From NCBI GenBank assembly GCA_963402885.1, contig OY727095.1, forward strand, positions 35,035,001-35,099,000: DNA of 64,000 bases, in the 5' to 3' direction. This document shows, one piece after another, positions 1-14,700 of the stretch (positions within the stretch are counted from its first letter, which is position 1; each line of letters opens with the position of its first letter). Below the pieces are notes generated by a model. That model ran no database searches and was not told where the DNA came from. It was given only the letters and a program-made list of their open reading frames with translations. The translations under genes and the position numbers were made by a program. This DNA comes from Antedon bifida. Its lineage: Eukaryota > Echinodermata > Crinoidea > Comatulida > Antedonidae.

Positions 1-261
1 AGTCGTAAAAAATGGTATGCAATTTAACTGACATCTACACTAATGTTATTTTAACAATAATAATTTGTAGTTGGGAAATGCATCCTTAAAATTCCCTCAA
101 TGTTTATTCAGTTTGTTGATAATAAGGAATGCCAAATTGTCCAGTACTCAGTTTACACTTTAAGGGTTAAAAGAACCGTAAGTTATTAAGGTCCAGTTAG
201 CGTATTATTCAGCCACCTGTCCATGTGTTATCTTATGTCACATCCAACCAGATCTCATTAG

Positions 262-372
262 CTTATTGAAGGGTCTGTCGTTCACCGCACCCTGCAGTTG
301 CGAAAGTGTTCCTACCTGCTGAGAAATGACGTGGACCTTGAACGAAGCGTCGACCACTTTAAAATTAATTAG
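262..372 (+). CDS. putative last coding exon of a gene entering from the left
   Basis: After an acceptor-like ...ctcattag the frame is open from 262 to a TAG at 370-372. It reads about 36 residues, including LRKCSYLLRNDVDLERSVDHF. The in-frame codon just before 262 is a stop, so the open stretch begins exactly at the possible splice site. The segment is visibly GC-richer than its surroundings and has a coding-like, amphipathic helical composition. I do not recognise the protein; the helices only loosely recall a UBA-type fold. No AATAAA was seen close downstream. It could be a chance open stretch. Confidence 0.35.
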   Translation, partial: LIEGSVVHRTLQLRKCSYLLRNDVDLERSVDHFKIN

Positions 373-1639
373 AAAATATTGCAGTAAAAAGAATCACAGC
401 ATTATTGTAGATGAGGATCTACAGCAAAATTTGCTGACATTTCTGTTTGAAAAAACATTTATTCAACACAATTAATTCCATTTCATTAAACAAAGAAACT
501 ACAGAATTGTTTAGTACTGTATTTAAAAAGCTTCCCTATACCAGTAAAAAGTCACTCTTCCCTGCCTATACTGTACTGAGTATATTAAACTTATCATATC
601 ATAGACCTATGACTAATTGTATAGGATCATGGTCATACTTTACAGTTTTTCCATACTACAGATTTGATTAGCAGTGACTTTAAAACATTGATCGACACAT
701 TTCTTATGAAAAGACTAATTTATTGTTTAAAATCATTTAGGAACAAGAACTAGATTCAGTTGTTTTTCAGCAATGACATTGTTTTAATGGATATCTTTCA
801 ATTTTAAAAGAACCCTTAAAACAGTGCATGTGTTTTTCACAACTTTCAGACTCACAAATAACTGAGATAAAATCATCTAAAATTGTCATTAGTATTGAAG
901 GTAATGTATATGGCGTAATTAAATTGTCAAAAAAATGTAGATTTAAGTCAAATTGTGACAAACACTACCATCACAATATTGACTGAATACTTCGCTAAAG
1001 TAGCTGTGTATCTTGGAAACTAGTGGCTAAGTTTTTATCTGGGGTATACTAGTGGTAAAGGCTATCTGCACATTGCTTGCATTATTGCACCAGAGGTGAT
1101 GGTTGGAAATACCATGCTGTATACTATTTTTATTTTACTTTCCTCTATAAAGAATGCACTGCTTGAAATGTATGAAAAATTAATATTTTCTGGGTGAAGC
1201 TCCACTTTAAAAGTCAATAGAATTATGAAAATGATCACCTATAATTCGTCAAAGTGACAAATTAAATTTTTATTTTATTTTCCTCTGCAAGAATGCACTG
1301 CATGAATGTGAACTAAATTATAATTTTACAAGCATTACATGTGGAAACTTTATATTGGTATACTATATCAATTTGTTTTAGTTAACTAAATTGGCAATAT
1401 ATATATAGAGTACAGAAGTTAGTTCATTAATACAATTACTTAGTGTATTGATGTATATTACTTAGAGGGCTATGGATGGTTTAGAATAGTCTTAATTAAT
1501 CTTTTCCTTCAGGCTTCTATATCATCTTTTATAAACTAAATATAAAGCAGGTCTATATCTACTGCTACTATGCATTGGACAAATGTCCTGAACTGTTCAG
1601 GGCATTGAACTGTTTTGGCAAAAAAAAAGAGAAATTCAT
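373..1639. other. intergenic, no gene recognised
   Basis: AT-rich sequence with only short chance open frames. The missing first exon of the following secreted-protein gene could lie here or nearer to 2750, but I could not find a convincing ATG with a signal peptide followed by a phase-1 donor. Confidence 0.5.
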
Positions 1640-1901
1640 TGAAATCTGCCGCAGAGGTTTGTACCGTTAATGGGAGTGAAAACAATTTGGCTGCTTTAAT
1701 TGATAAGTTAATGAACAGCGACAGTGTTTACACACACCGACCAGGCACAGAGCGGTAGTGTTCAAACGTCTTAATACCGGGAACAAACAGTTAGCAGAGG
1801 TGCTCGATGCTGACAAGGTTTGCTATGCTCTGTACCTAGTTGACAGGAAATTAAGGATGACATTGTCGGTGCACATTTTGTCGTACAAGTGCGATGACTG
1901 A
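1640..1901 (+). pseudogene. decayed coding-like relic, possibly GADD45-related
   Basis: Two overlapping plus-strand frames look coding-like and follow each other. The first gives SAAEVCTVNGSENNLAALID and ends at a stop near 1756. The second, from about 1758, gives VFKRLNTGNKQLAEVLDADK and continues to a TGA at 1899-1901. The segment is GC-richer than its flanks. The second frame, with a hydrophobic strand and then a V-H-I-L segment, faintly resembles the middle of GADD45 proteins (A-x-x-L-N-V-D-P-D-N ... IHFTLIQAFC). No C-terminal half is seen. A frameshift or a missed intron separates the halves. The family assignment is a weak inference. Confidence 0.3.
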
Positions 1902-2453
1902 CGGACGATATTAAAATACAAACTGTGAAAAGATGTTACGCTGTGTTAAAACTTAACAAGACACTCTTTTTATTTGAGATTTGAAATAGAATTTTCTTTA
2001 AATAGATAGTGTTAAAAGAAATGGCAAAATAACTGCTATTGGAGACTAAACTACAATTTACTGATAATATTTATTATAAATCTATAAATTTATTTATTCT
2101 ACAAGATTTTACCAGGATTACTTGATCGAATAAACTGAATATAACATCTTTATGAACAACATAATTAGAATAGCCTACAAATAATTCTAAAGACTTTGTT
2201 AATGTAATATGTCTAGTGACATTTAATTGCTGTGGGTTGGTGTTCACGAGATATGCTAAAGTGAAAATAGAAATTTGGCATCTCCATGCATTTACATTTT
2301 CCAGATATGATTTTGTACGTATTACATCCTATAGTCATTATTAGAAACATCTTTTTTTAAAGTCCTTTGGGAAATAACCAGAACCATGGATAACAAAAAG
2401 TTTAATTTAGATAATGTAGCAATTTTCTTATATTTTTATTTATTTTATATATA

Positions 2454-2595
2454 AATCCAAAGGCAAATTACTGAAAAAATGACAATGCTGTGGATATCAG
2501 TGGCTGGATCTCAATGGAGACACAAAATAAAATAAGCAAAAAGCTATTTCAATCAAAACAATAAAGTTAAAACAGCTAGAAAAATTAGCAGAGCT
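2454..2595 (+). repeat. dispersed repeat family R3, copy 1
   Basis: About 140 bp beginning near AATCCAAAGGCAAATTACTG and ending near TTAGCAGAGC. It closely matches an inverted copy at 11248-11381 and a shorter copy at 25127-25236. No terminal inverted repeats or coding capacity are obvious. It ends about 155 bp before the next exon. Confidence 0.75.
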
Positions 2596-2750
2596 TTCAG
2601 GCAACACCAGCCCTTCATATTTATTATATGTAGGTGTTTTGCCTTTGCCTTGCCTTTTATATTTTTCATTTTGTTTTTAAATATGGCAGAAATTGAATAA
2701 ATTAAAAAAAATTGAATGTTTAATTATTGTTTTGTTTGTTTTTTCCACAG

Positions 2751-5700
2751 TTCCAGAAGAAGAAATGGGATGTCATGATAATTCAATAGAAGGCCTACAC
2801 CAGGTACCGGGGATCGTTGCGTGCCACGGAGCGTGGAAAGGACATGTGAAACACGGCAAAGTATTGTGCGCTCAAGGTTGGAGCGTGTGCAATCACAACG
2901 ACCAGAAATACCTGGGACTTATTTCTTGGGAAGACGCCAACAGCATGAACGGCTGTTATGCTTACAATGCAGCTAATAATTTTGGAAGATGTAGGAAGTA
3001 AGTTTTAAAATATTGTGTATTCATGTTTATTGCAGTTAGGAAACAATTTGATTAAAGCTCTGTCTACACTATCAAACTTTATATCAAAAATGTGATGTGC
3101 CCATGGACATGATGATGTCATCATTTGGGCACATCACACTTTTTTTATCAAATTAGTTTGACAGTGTAGACAGAGCTTTAGATGGAGAAAACAAAAGAAG
3201 ATATGAAAGAACAATATCGAAAGAACACAGCGGAGAGCAGAGATGGATGGAAGAAGAGTAATGGCCTACTAACATCTATGGTACTTTAGTCAATAGACTT
3301 GTACTTTGAAGCACATCAGGCGAGAATGAGAATGGTGGATTGAAGGTTTCTAAACAACCTTTGTTTGTGAATCTGATTGGACAAATCAATGTTTCACGCT
3401 TAACAAGAAAAACCATACACAATACATACATTTTGAGCAATGCTGGCGTTCATGCATTGCGGTATACATCTCAACTATCAGGCGAGACACTTCTACTGTA
3501 TCTAAGGTCATATGTATGGCTAACTTCCAAATGTGTTTCTAGATACATTAAGACACATATTGTTGAAAAAACATCAATGTCTTGGGGAAAGAATGTCTTT
3601 TCTTTGTTTCGCATCTTGATTGAAAATGAAAGTGAATCATACTTAGTTTGTTGTGGATAAATTGAGACAGCTGAGTTTAAGTATTCTATTGTTTCTATTG
3701 ATAGTACTATTGTTTATTGATTATTATAGATTTATTGAATTTTTTTGTTGTTGTTGGTTGGTTGATAGTTTGATTTGTTGACTGATAGTTTTGTTGGTTG
3801 TCTTAAGTTTTGAGTGATTGGTTGGTTGCTCGGTTGGTAGTAGGTTGGTTGGTAGTCTGGTTGGTTGGTAGTTTTGTATGTTCAGTTTGATTGGTTAATT
3901 GGTAGTGTTTGGTTATGTTGGTTTATGACTATATTAGTGATTGAAGATTTCCTTTGATTTACATTTTATATATTTATGTAGAGAAAAGTTTACCTGACGT
4001 TAAAGTAAGGTCGGTTTTCATAAGAATCAAAGCAATACGAAAATATGAATCTGATGTTGAAAACAACAAACAATATTAAATAAAGATGTTTCACCCAGTT
4101 AATAAATGATTTCAATGAATGGTGCTCATTCCAACGGGATTTAGGGTGGAGTATTACAAAGCTTTAGGGAACTGTCAAAAGAAAATGCTATTGGATCAAT
4201 AAAACGACATTGTATTCAATCGAAAGAGAAAGTAGAACAAGTAACAACAATCTAGGAAAGAGTGCCTGCATTGTGAAGTTACACGCTAGAGAGAGGTTTT
4301 AAATTGCGGCGCCAAGCCCATGGGACGGCGCTGTAAGCGTAGCGTAACATTGGTTTTCCTGGTGTGACGGGCTGCTAACAGTTACGACATTGTGCAGACA
4401 TCAGTGACGATTGTGGTTGAAAATGCTCGGTACGGTAGTTTATTACTAACAGGCAAAATTGCGTTTCTGCTACCTGGATTATGATGTACGGCAGATCTGT
4501 TAATATCTCTTTATAAATTTAAAATGTTACTTGTTATTAGATAAAGTAATAATGAAAATGTTATACTCTCTAACAAATTTAAAGTTAAACTGAAACTTTT
4601 TTTTTAGTTATACAGAAATGGATTATTATAAAATGATGATTATTCACACTTTTAGTAATTGATCTATTTGTTAATTTATTCGTGGTTGTTAATTTAAATA
4701 TACACCGATTTGTGTCTATTGTTGACATTTAAAAGAATTGAATTAGGCAGTCCCCAAAAGATCCCAGTCCCCCATTTTAATGAATCACTCATAGATACTA
4801 TCGCAATTTGTACTTTGCTACACTATAGAGACTAAATATTGTAATGGCCTGGCCATGTTGAAATCATCTCGCGGGAATCCCCTATGGCACGATAATGTAA
4901 TAAATGAATATAAGAATTGTTTTATCAGTAGTGAACATTTTTCATGGAATGTCTGAACTGACACGGAATATTAACAGATACATCTGACTAAATTGGGAAA
5001 CGGCTTATTGACTCATAATACCTCCTTCCCAATGGGATTTAGCACATCATTGATCAAACAGGCTCAGTTATTTGACAACATTTGCACGCCATACTTCAAT
5101 AGACGTGATGTACAGTAGGCCTTTAGAATGATTCTATTATGGTAGTACCCATCATTAATTTCCGAGAAGTCCAGAAATGTGTTTTATATATTTTTTTTTA
5201 AACATTTATTCACAATATATTTTCCATATTTGTTTAATGTGTGTATCCTATCATAATTATCAATTCCTGGGTGTTATATGTAAATTTACATACATACTCA
5301 AATAATGTGACAATGAAAAAACATTTATGCCATTAAGCAATTGCTTATCTTGATTACTTAATCCAGGTGACCAAATTAAATAATTAAGTATCTTCTTCAA
5401 ATCACAAATCTGCAAAATGTGAGCAACATACAACGAGTCATTGACTACAATATTAACCTTAAATTGGGCTATTGTAACGTCTGTTCTTTGAACATGTTGC
5501 TTGTACATTCTGGGACTTAACCTAGTTTCATCAGCATATTTCCAATTACATTGTCCTTTGCTTATAGGCCTAAAATTTACTACCAAATTACATTTTAATA
5601 GAATAATGAAGACAAGACAGAAAGGTTTCTTCTGAATATAAAACAATAAATAAACATGTTTTTGACTCTTGGAAAATGGTCGCGGATTCTGAGTTAAAAT

Positions 5701-8700
5701 GCTTGGTTTTGCTGGTTTTTTTAGATATACTGTACTAAAATTGGGTAAGTTGGATACCTTTATGTATATTAAACTCAAATTGCCATATTATAGACATTTA
5801 AAATGGTGCAATATATTGACAATTTAAATTCAAATAAGGCCATCAACTAAGCCCGGGGGTTATCATTTTTTGGACAGATCAGAAACTTGCCTGTCAAGTC
5901 AGATTTTTAACCAAACCAGCGGGAGGTCCTACATTTGAGACATCTTTGGACATTATAGGGGAATACTGGATTAAAATGAAATGCGGGGTTAAAAGTGCTA
6001 TTTTGGATAAAAGTGAAATATTGAAGGAAATTGAAATGGGGTTTATGGTGAATTTATGAATAATTTTACATTTTTAGAGTAAAGAAGAGTGAATCTGAAT
6101 GGAGTGAAAGTAAATGTTGGGGTAAAGAGGAAATTCGGGGATAATATTTGTAAAATTTGTGTCACCAAGTTTGAAAACTTTAACTTATTTAAACAAACTT
6201 GATTTAATATTTAATTTGCGATAGATTTGGAGGATCACATTTAAGTATCCTTGAGTATTTATTTCTTAGATTTTAAAGGAGATAAATTTTGACAAAGTAA
6301 ACAAGGAAACAGTAATGAATAGTCAGTTGAAAGTGTGATTCTAAAATGCGCTTGACAAACTTCATAAGATACAAGTTGTCTTTTCTTGCTGACGCTACAT
6401 CGTAATTCTTGGTATAGTAAAATGTGTTTTTAAGTGGAGAGAGGCACTGTATGTAAACAAATAATTATTGGTCCTCCCTCCACATAATGCTTTGTATTTC
6501 TTTCTCTTTTTTAGTGTATGTATATGTTTCATATGGACAGTTTGTCTGAAATAAAGTTGAATTGAATTGAATTGTTAATAGATCCATTATCTGACTATGA
6601 ATAGCCTTGGGTTATGCATGCTACTAAAATTTTAAATCATTATTTAACAACCTCTCACATTATACAAACATTATGAAAGTAGTTAATCTTTCAATATGAA
6701 ATAATTTGGAAAACGTTGACGCCATAAATATATAATTTATGAGATAGGATTTCCATGTTACTAAAATGAAATCCCAGAGCAACCCGCATTCTGGCATTAA
6801 ACAGGCTAATTACCAATGATCTTTAATCTCTAAATTATAAACAAAAATAGTTATTTTGTATGATGAATGAAATGCTTGAATTTGTTAACCTTTTCTTGGT
6901 ATAGCATTTTTCATTCTCTCAAATTTCACAAAAAGTGAGGATAGTTTCTCTCATTTCTTTCAAAATAATTTTACATTATTAATAATATACACATTTTTTT
7001 ATTTTTTTTAATAACATATCAAGTTGTCGTCCTTGACTCCTAATCTTAGTGTGTTCAATTCTGATTCTATCTTTTTAACTTTCTGTACTAACTTTGATAA
7101 CATAACAAGATTTAGTACAATTAGTAAAGAAAAAATGATTGCTTGTTTACATTGATGTAAAAAAAAAAAAAATATTCCGTATAAATTACAATTAATTTTG
7201 CAATTCATACCAATTTTGAAATAAATTATGCTGACAAACCTATTCTTGAGTGTATAGACCTGTTAGTAGAACGATAAGCTAGGTGCTGTGATTATACAGC
7301 AGAAAATACAGCTGACAACCTATTTTCGCTTTTAGCCGGATTAATAAATATTGTGATTTCCGTCAAGTTTAACAAGAATAACTAACTTGCAGACAACTTA
7401 AATGTAAGCTTATATTATTGGAACAACTCCCAAAACAACTGAATTCTGGCTTTTTCTTTTCTTTTTTTTTCAGTGTTAGCTTAAAGCTCTGTCTACACTA
7501 TCAAATTTTTGTCACGAAAAAATGTGATGTCATATCACTACCATAATTGGGCATATCACCACCATATTTTGGGCACATCAAACTTGTTTGATAGTGTAGA
7601 CAGAGCTTATATTTACAAACTTAATGGATAGTAGTATAGTAGATAGAATTACGAATGAATGAATAATTGATTGATGTTGATTGCATTAAACATTGAAAGC
7701 AGGAAATTAGCATAAATTAGCAAACTGTCTTATTATTTATTATATAATTTATTTGAGTAGCTATGAGTTTCAATGCTTAAAACTGATAAATACTTATTTT
7801 TATTATTCAAAATGATTAAAGTGTTGTCCCTATATACAAGGAACCGGTCCTTATACTAAAGACTTCTCAGAGACTATTCTGAAAAGCATATACAAATAGT
7901 AGTGCCTAGGCATGCTCAGACTATACGCTGACATTTAACTTGGCTCCTGTGAGTCGTAGATGGACAGGTACTAAGTCCCAGCAGACAGACTTAAGTTTAT
8001 ATGACTTGGCAAAATGGTAGGGAAATAAGCTTTTTTATCTACAAATTCAGATTTCTAATGCTAAGAGCTAGAGGTCATGCTTCTGTACATAAACACCTGA
8101 AAAAAGATCATTATATAACATTACAGTGTTTATATTCATTGTCAACAAATTGATTATTTCAATTGATTGATATTGGTTATCCTATTGTGTGATTGATTTA
8201 TATTTAAAAGATAGATTTATAATAAATGCTATAAAACATGTTTCACAACTTTTATCTAATTGGTATTAAATTTGTTGCTAATATTTGTAATCTACAGAAG
8301 TCTATGCCGATTACTTATATTGATTTGTTAATAATATTTCAATGAATCATTTAATAATGTTAGTACCTCAAGCAGAAACATATCGGTTCACTTAGATCTC
8401 AAGTTAGTCTTGTACTCAACATACCGTACTCATGTGTAAGTTCATGCTTTATCTTGTTCTGTGACTAATCAAGGATGGATGAATGGAAATGTGAGGATTA
8501 ATGTTTTAAATGAACTACAAATGTTAAAATGAATCAATCTGTAAACAAGACATGAGCAGGCAATTGAATCTCACAATCTTTCTTTCTTTCGTTCAAAGTG
8601 AGCAAGCAAAATAATAAGTCTTATTTTGTTATTTATTTTTATTGGACCATGTTTGATGAGAGTAGTCCATCCAGCAAAGCTGATCATTGGGGCCCTCGAC

Positions 8701-11700
8701 AATACAATACAAACAGTACAAAAATAAATGAATACAAATTATTTATATCTAATGTGTTTTCAAATAAACAATACATTTAAATTGTCTCGTTGGTCAAACC
8801 AAACTAATTTAGATTTAAAAGTGAAACAACAGATTTTATATCCCAAAAATAAATAACTTCCTTTGAACACAAACCTAAGAGCAAGTCATTTGATCGGAAT
8901 GACTTTTCAAAAATAAATATTTATTCTACAATTTCTTTACAAAAAATATTTTCAATTACAGTAAAAATCATTTTTAAATAGATTGAAAATTAAATCTTGT
9001 AGTTGCATTATTATATATTGACTTATCAATTACAGTTAGTAGAATATCTATGTATCTACAATATTTAATTATTTAAATAAAACTGTGTAATAGGTATATG
9101 AGTACACTAGGTGTTGATTTCAGTTCTGATGATGAGAATAATATTCTTGTAATTTTAAGGAAGTTTGCTTGTTCATTAAAAGCCTCACAATTTTGATTTT
9201 AACTTGAAAGTTATCTATTTAACATCTATTTGTGTTCAGTTAAGTTTTTTATCATAATCATAATCCTAATATTAGGTTATACATGGTTTGAATTGCATTA
9301 CTACTGGGAGCATCTAAAGCCCAATGACTAATATAACGTTCTACCTCATCTTGGATGCGATCTTATAGACATGCCGACGGGAATACCCTGGTTCTCTTTT
9401 GGGATTCCGTAGGTTCAGCGTGTGTTGAAACATGTTTCATGGAGACGTGTAATTTGTCAAAATCAATCTAAAACATTATTCAATTTTGATTTACACATTT
9501 TGAACCGAATGTCACCATTGATTTAATTGGATTTTTAACTGTTTCAGTTTATTTGTTTAAATGCTAATAGTTTCCTGTACAGTGGTACTATGCAAGTCTT
9601 CATCTTTTACATATTACATCATTGCTTTTCTTAAAATATGTCTAGGATCAACTTGATATAATTACTTTGAACATTCTGTTTTTTTTATTTTTGGAATAAG
9701 CTGTTGATTTTGAGAAATTAAATATTGTATTTAATTGACTATATTTACTGTATTAATTCATTTTCATAGTATTGAGTGTCAATAATGTTTAGTAAATGTT
9801 ATATATAATAAATAAAATATTACCTAATTTGTTTAGGTGTTCAGGAAAGAATCACGAAGACAACATGGGCGGAATTGGTAGACATTGTTCGCAACGAAGA
9901 CCGAACAAGTCATCCTGTTTAGCTGGTGGTAGGATAGATGTTTTCTATGGACACAAGAAGAGTGGTATTCCATCCTGTTCTTATCAACCAGGTCTTGTGT
10001 CTGGTGTCTTGTGCTGCAAGATAGACAAATCTAAAAATGGTAAGTGTATTATTCTTTAAGCTCTGTCTATACCATCAAACTTTATGTGGCAAAAAAATGT
10101 GATGTGCCCATATATGGACATGATGATGCCATATCACTACCATATTTGGGTATATCACTACCATATTTGGGTGCATCACACTTTTTTGTCAAACTAGCTT
10201 GATAGTGTAGACAGAGCTGTTGCACATTCTATTTTCACACATCACTAAAGTCCCATTCACACAGAAAAGGAAAAATTACAATATTCTCTTTTGAATAAAA
10301 TGGTATAGAACATAACTGACTTTTTTGTGTGTGAAAAGGCCTTTAGCAATATTAAAAGTTTATTGGTTTCAAAATCAATGATATTGATTATCCTTTGTTT
10401 TATATCGAATCATGACTAAGGTTTTTGACAAGTTTACAAATTTTAACTTAAAATACCTCAAATTGCTCATAACCTACATTATTGGTTCAAAGTTTTTCAC
10501 TTGTAATCTCTTTGTCCATTTGTACTGCCTTAAGGCTTACTGGATGTTTAGCAATGCAAGTTTTTATTAAATCCAATTAATTAATTTGCAATCCCACGGA
10601 AGCTTATTCTTTATTTGATTTATCTACAATTCTACGAGTCCGAATATGCGATAATTTCATCATCCTGGATAAGTAGTAATAAAATTCAATTTAAATTCAT
10701 TCAGTGATTACAAATAAAAATAAAAATCATATTTTAGGGCAAGGTCGCAAGGGATGGGTGTGGTCCCTAGGGCCTTGTTGTCTATTCAAATGTCATTTAT
10801 TTGTGACCTAAATACATAATCTCATTTCTACAAGATATATCAGGAAATAGGTAGGTGTGAATCTTTAGATTTCTACGCCACTAATTAATTATTCTTAACT
10901 TATTAATGTTCTTCCTGTCTTCCTTACGGTGTTTCTACTTCCCTTTTCCGTGTTAACATCCCTGATTGCTGCCAAGACAGGGTGGGGGTGTTAAACACAA
11001 GTCTGGATTTAATTTCTCTAATTAATTTTCTAAAATTACAAGGATAATTTTTTTCTTTAATGATTTTTTTTTTGTATTGGAAAACAGTTTTTATTCAATT
11101 CATGATATAGTATGCTGTATAAATACTTTGATACTAAATACAAGTGTACTTTTTTGTTAAAAAATGTTCTTTTTTTTCTCTCTTTTGTGGAGGAAACCTA
11201 CATTTATTTCAAATTTCAATAATATATAATATATATAATATACAATTGCTCTGCTAACTTTTCTGGCTGTTTTTCTTTATCGTTTTGATTTAGCTTTTCG
11301 CTTTTTTTTTGTATCTCCATTGAGATCCAGACACTGATACCCACAGCATTGTCATTTTTTCAGTAATTTGCCTTTGGATTTATATAATACTTCTATATAC
11401 TGTATATTTCTTTTTATAGTAGATAGTGCAATATAACCACCTTGGTTCTTAATGAATGCTTCATCTTGGCAACCTTAACTTGGTTATTCCTACCTGAAAT
11501 TTTCAAACATTTTACTAATTTTGGATATAAAAAACTAAAAATAGTTATTATTTTATGGCATAATACTTTAAAGTGAGGGATCATAGTAACAAAATGTTTG
11601 CATTAAACTTATTTTATTTATAGTTTTTGTGAGTCAGATAGTTAATCATCAGTCAATGAGTAATCATATAAATATAGCGATTTTGATATTCTTGTGAAAT

Positions 11701-14700
11701 CACTTGTTATCTTTTATTCTACATTAATTACTTTACAAAAATTAAAAACAATTAGATCTTTCTGTAAGTTGTGAAAAGTCAGGAAGCTAAAGACACAAAC
11801 GATTGTAAAAATGTTATTTACAAGTATTGTTGATTGATTTCATACTTGAAAATTGTATCAATTATTTGTGATAATACTAAAATAGAAAATTGTTTTATGA
11901 GATCATTCAGTAAGTTTAGCAAAAGTGTATAGTTACCTGCTGCAGTTGATCATTATAGCATATACTAGAGCCAAATATAGGTAATGATGACTGATTTCAC
12001 ATTTAAATACCATTTAAAATGTTATAATGTTTGTTATTTGTATTCAGAACAGAAACAAATATTATAGATTTGATATTTGCAAGAGTGAGTAATGCAAAAA
12101 AGTACTGACAGATGTGTTGATGAATTTAGGGTTTACCCCAGTCATTTTTAATTGACCTTACTTGACCTCTTGACCAATTTCAATGGTCCATAACTATTCA
12201 TATTATTAATTTTCAGGACCTCTAGGAACTAGTTAGTCATGTTAATTTATTATTCACATGCAGAGACATTGGTTCCTCTACTGCTGGGCTGGATTGTTGT
12301 AGAGTTTTATTTTGAAGCAATTTGCAAATCATACTTTTTTTTAAACTCCTCTTTCTGAAGTAAAAGCAGAGACAGAAGTAGATGGATTGTTTAATGTTAG
12401 GCCTAATAAAATGTGACTTAAGTAGCCTTCAACTTTTTGTGACAGTCATATCTACCTCCTTACCACATTGTTTCAACCACTAATTTCCAGACACATCTAA
12501 ATTCACCAATTTCTATTTTTTGCCTTACTTAATTCTTCCTCCGTTAATTTATTAATCCTTTGAGAAACTTAGTATTACCCCTTCCCCAGTCTTGGGGGAG
12601 AGTGTGGGTCAGGTACTGTGTATGACACCTTATCACTAGCAACATCTGTCTGACTAAAAGATCAACAGTAATACATTTCGACAAGCATTATTAAGAAAAA
12701 GTCACTGTTAAAGTGTTAGCTGTGTAATAGTTGAATTGAAGCACTCTGGTTCCAGCCGTCAAAATATGTCAAGTTTGAAGGTTTTAGACAATTTTTAGGC
12801 ACAAGAATTCACATGTGATTATTTTAAAATTTATCAATTATATACTTTTGGCACAAATCACAATATTTTTATTACTAAATAATTTAATATAATAATTTAT
12901 TGAAAATAAATAAAAATAGTCTGTTGAGGTTAGTTCATGTGACAGACTATAGCTTTAGTTCCTATCTTTCTTTTTCTATCGTAATAATGTTATAGTAAAA
13001 AAAAATTAAATGATGAATTTCAATGTAGTGGTCAAAGAGGACAGTGTGCACATCCATAGAGATATCTCTATGGCACACCTAATGCAACCCCTGGATCCAC
13101 CAGTGCTGTTAAAGCACCCAAGAATAACCACTATTCATATGCTTGTGATTCTTGGCGTCCCTTATACACAATGAGTGTACAAAGAACACAATAAACTTAA
13201 TAGCAATAATAGCAAAATATTAAGAATTAATAAAATACAATAATTACAATTTTAAAATATTTATTTGTTACCAAAAGCTAAAACTTTACATATTTTGTTG
13301 CAAGATTATATGTTTCTGGCTGGTAAACTCTTTCAAGAAGTTATTTTTGGAAATGCGGTTTTTTTTTGTCAATTAGTTCTTGTCTTCGTGATTTGAATTG
13401 TAAAGTTTCCTTCTCGTCTAGACTCTAACACCTAGAGGATTTGTAATGCTAGTGAACAAAATCAGAATAACAAACTACAGCCATTTATTTGATTATAACA
13501 TGAAAAGTTTTGTAAGAAAACACCAAAATATTTGTGTTTATGTTTACAATTTCAAACTATTTACTTCAAATGTCAAAATGTAGATAAAAAACAATCTTTG
13601 TAATATAAGTAACATATATAATTATATTATTTAAACACTTTGCTATTTAAAAGTAAAACCATTTTTTTAAATTAATATTTTTGATTGTGATTTAATCACT
13701 TTTTAGATATAATCTAATAGACCTATATTTTATTAGTAAGACATGATTATTTTATAATTTGGGATATTAAAAGATAAATATCACATTGGATAAGTACATG
13801 ATTGCTATCCTTTTGGGTTATATATAGTGACATAATATAATATAGTCATATGTATTACTCATGTAAATTAAGTTTGTAGAGTAAACGTGCTTAGTTGTAT
13901 AATGTGTACAAAGAATGTTCATAAACATACCCATACGCTAAAGATTATAATTCTTTATGTACACGTAATCATTAAGTACACACATGATACGCATACCACG
14001 CATTGCACACCAACCCTGCGGCGATGATATTGCAGGAATACGCAAAGAAGTTGACAGCTTTAAGGATTTCCTGCCTATATACCTTTATTCATTAGTTGTT
14101 AATTGTCCCTTCGTTTGCTACACTTCTTGTGACCTCAACAAATTCACTTGCCAATCGGCTGAGCCAGAAAAACATGACTAGTGACTTTTTAAAGTCCATG
14201 ACAACTGCAAGAAATTTCATTGTTAAAGTGGTTAATCAAAGGTTTTAAAACTGGTAAAGGGGTTATGAAGTGGTTGAACAACCTGCCATTCAAAAATGAC
14301 AGGTTCAGGTCTCCATTGAATCTTAGATTAAAAGCTTACTTAACTTAAAAACAAAGGATACTTATTCTGTTTAGAAATACTCAGATTTTAATCAAAATTA
14401 TCTTAAAATATATAGTACATAGTATGTTGTTAAAAAGAATAAATAAAAAATTAATTCTCTAATACAATAATCAATTATAATATTAAGGTAACAAGTAAAA
14501 GTTGTGAAACACATTTTGTTTTTATAACTAGAGATCCCTCATCACCATAAGCAGATAATTTGATAAATCTCTTTAATGATTGATCAAGAAATGATCAAGA
14601 AACAATTTCTTAGAAAGATCTTTTCGTCTAGTTACCTTAACTTATTTAAAAAGAAGGTGATTTAACCAAAAGAAGCCTAAATCTTGATGATGATTTTACA

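Noticed and set aside
2693-2750. Hydrophobic stretch directly before the first visible exon of the secreted-protein gene that resembles a signal peptide
   Set aside because: It begins at a TTG, not an ATG, and coincides with the pyrimidine tract and ccacag acceptor of an intron, so it is intron read as protein.
3340-3660. 106-codon plus-strand frame after MITE copy 1
   Set aside because: No recognisable domain, in an intron, and composition typical of chance frames. A faint resemblance of the preceding bases to the end of a LINE protein could not be supported.
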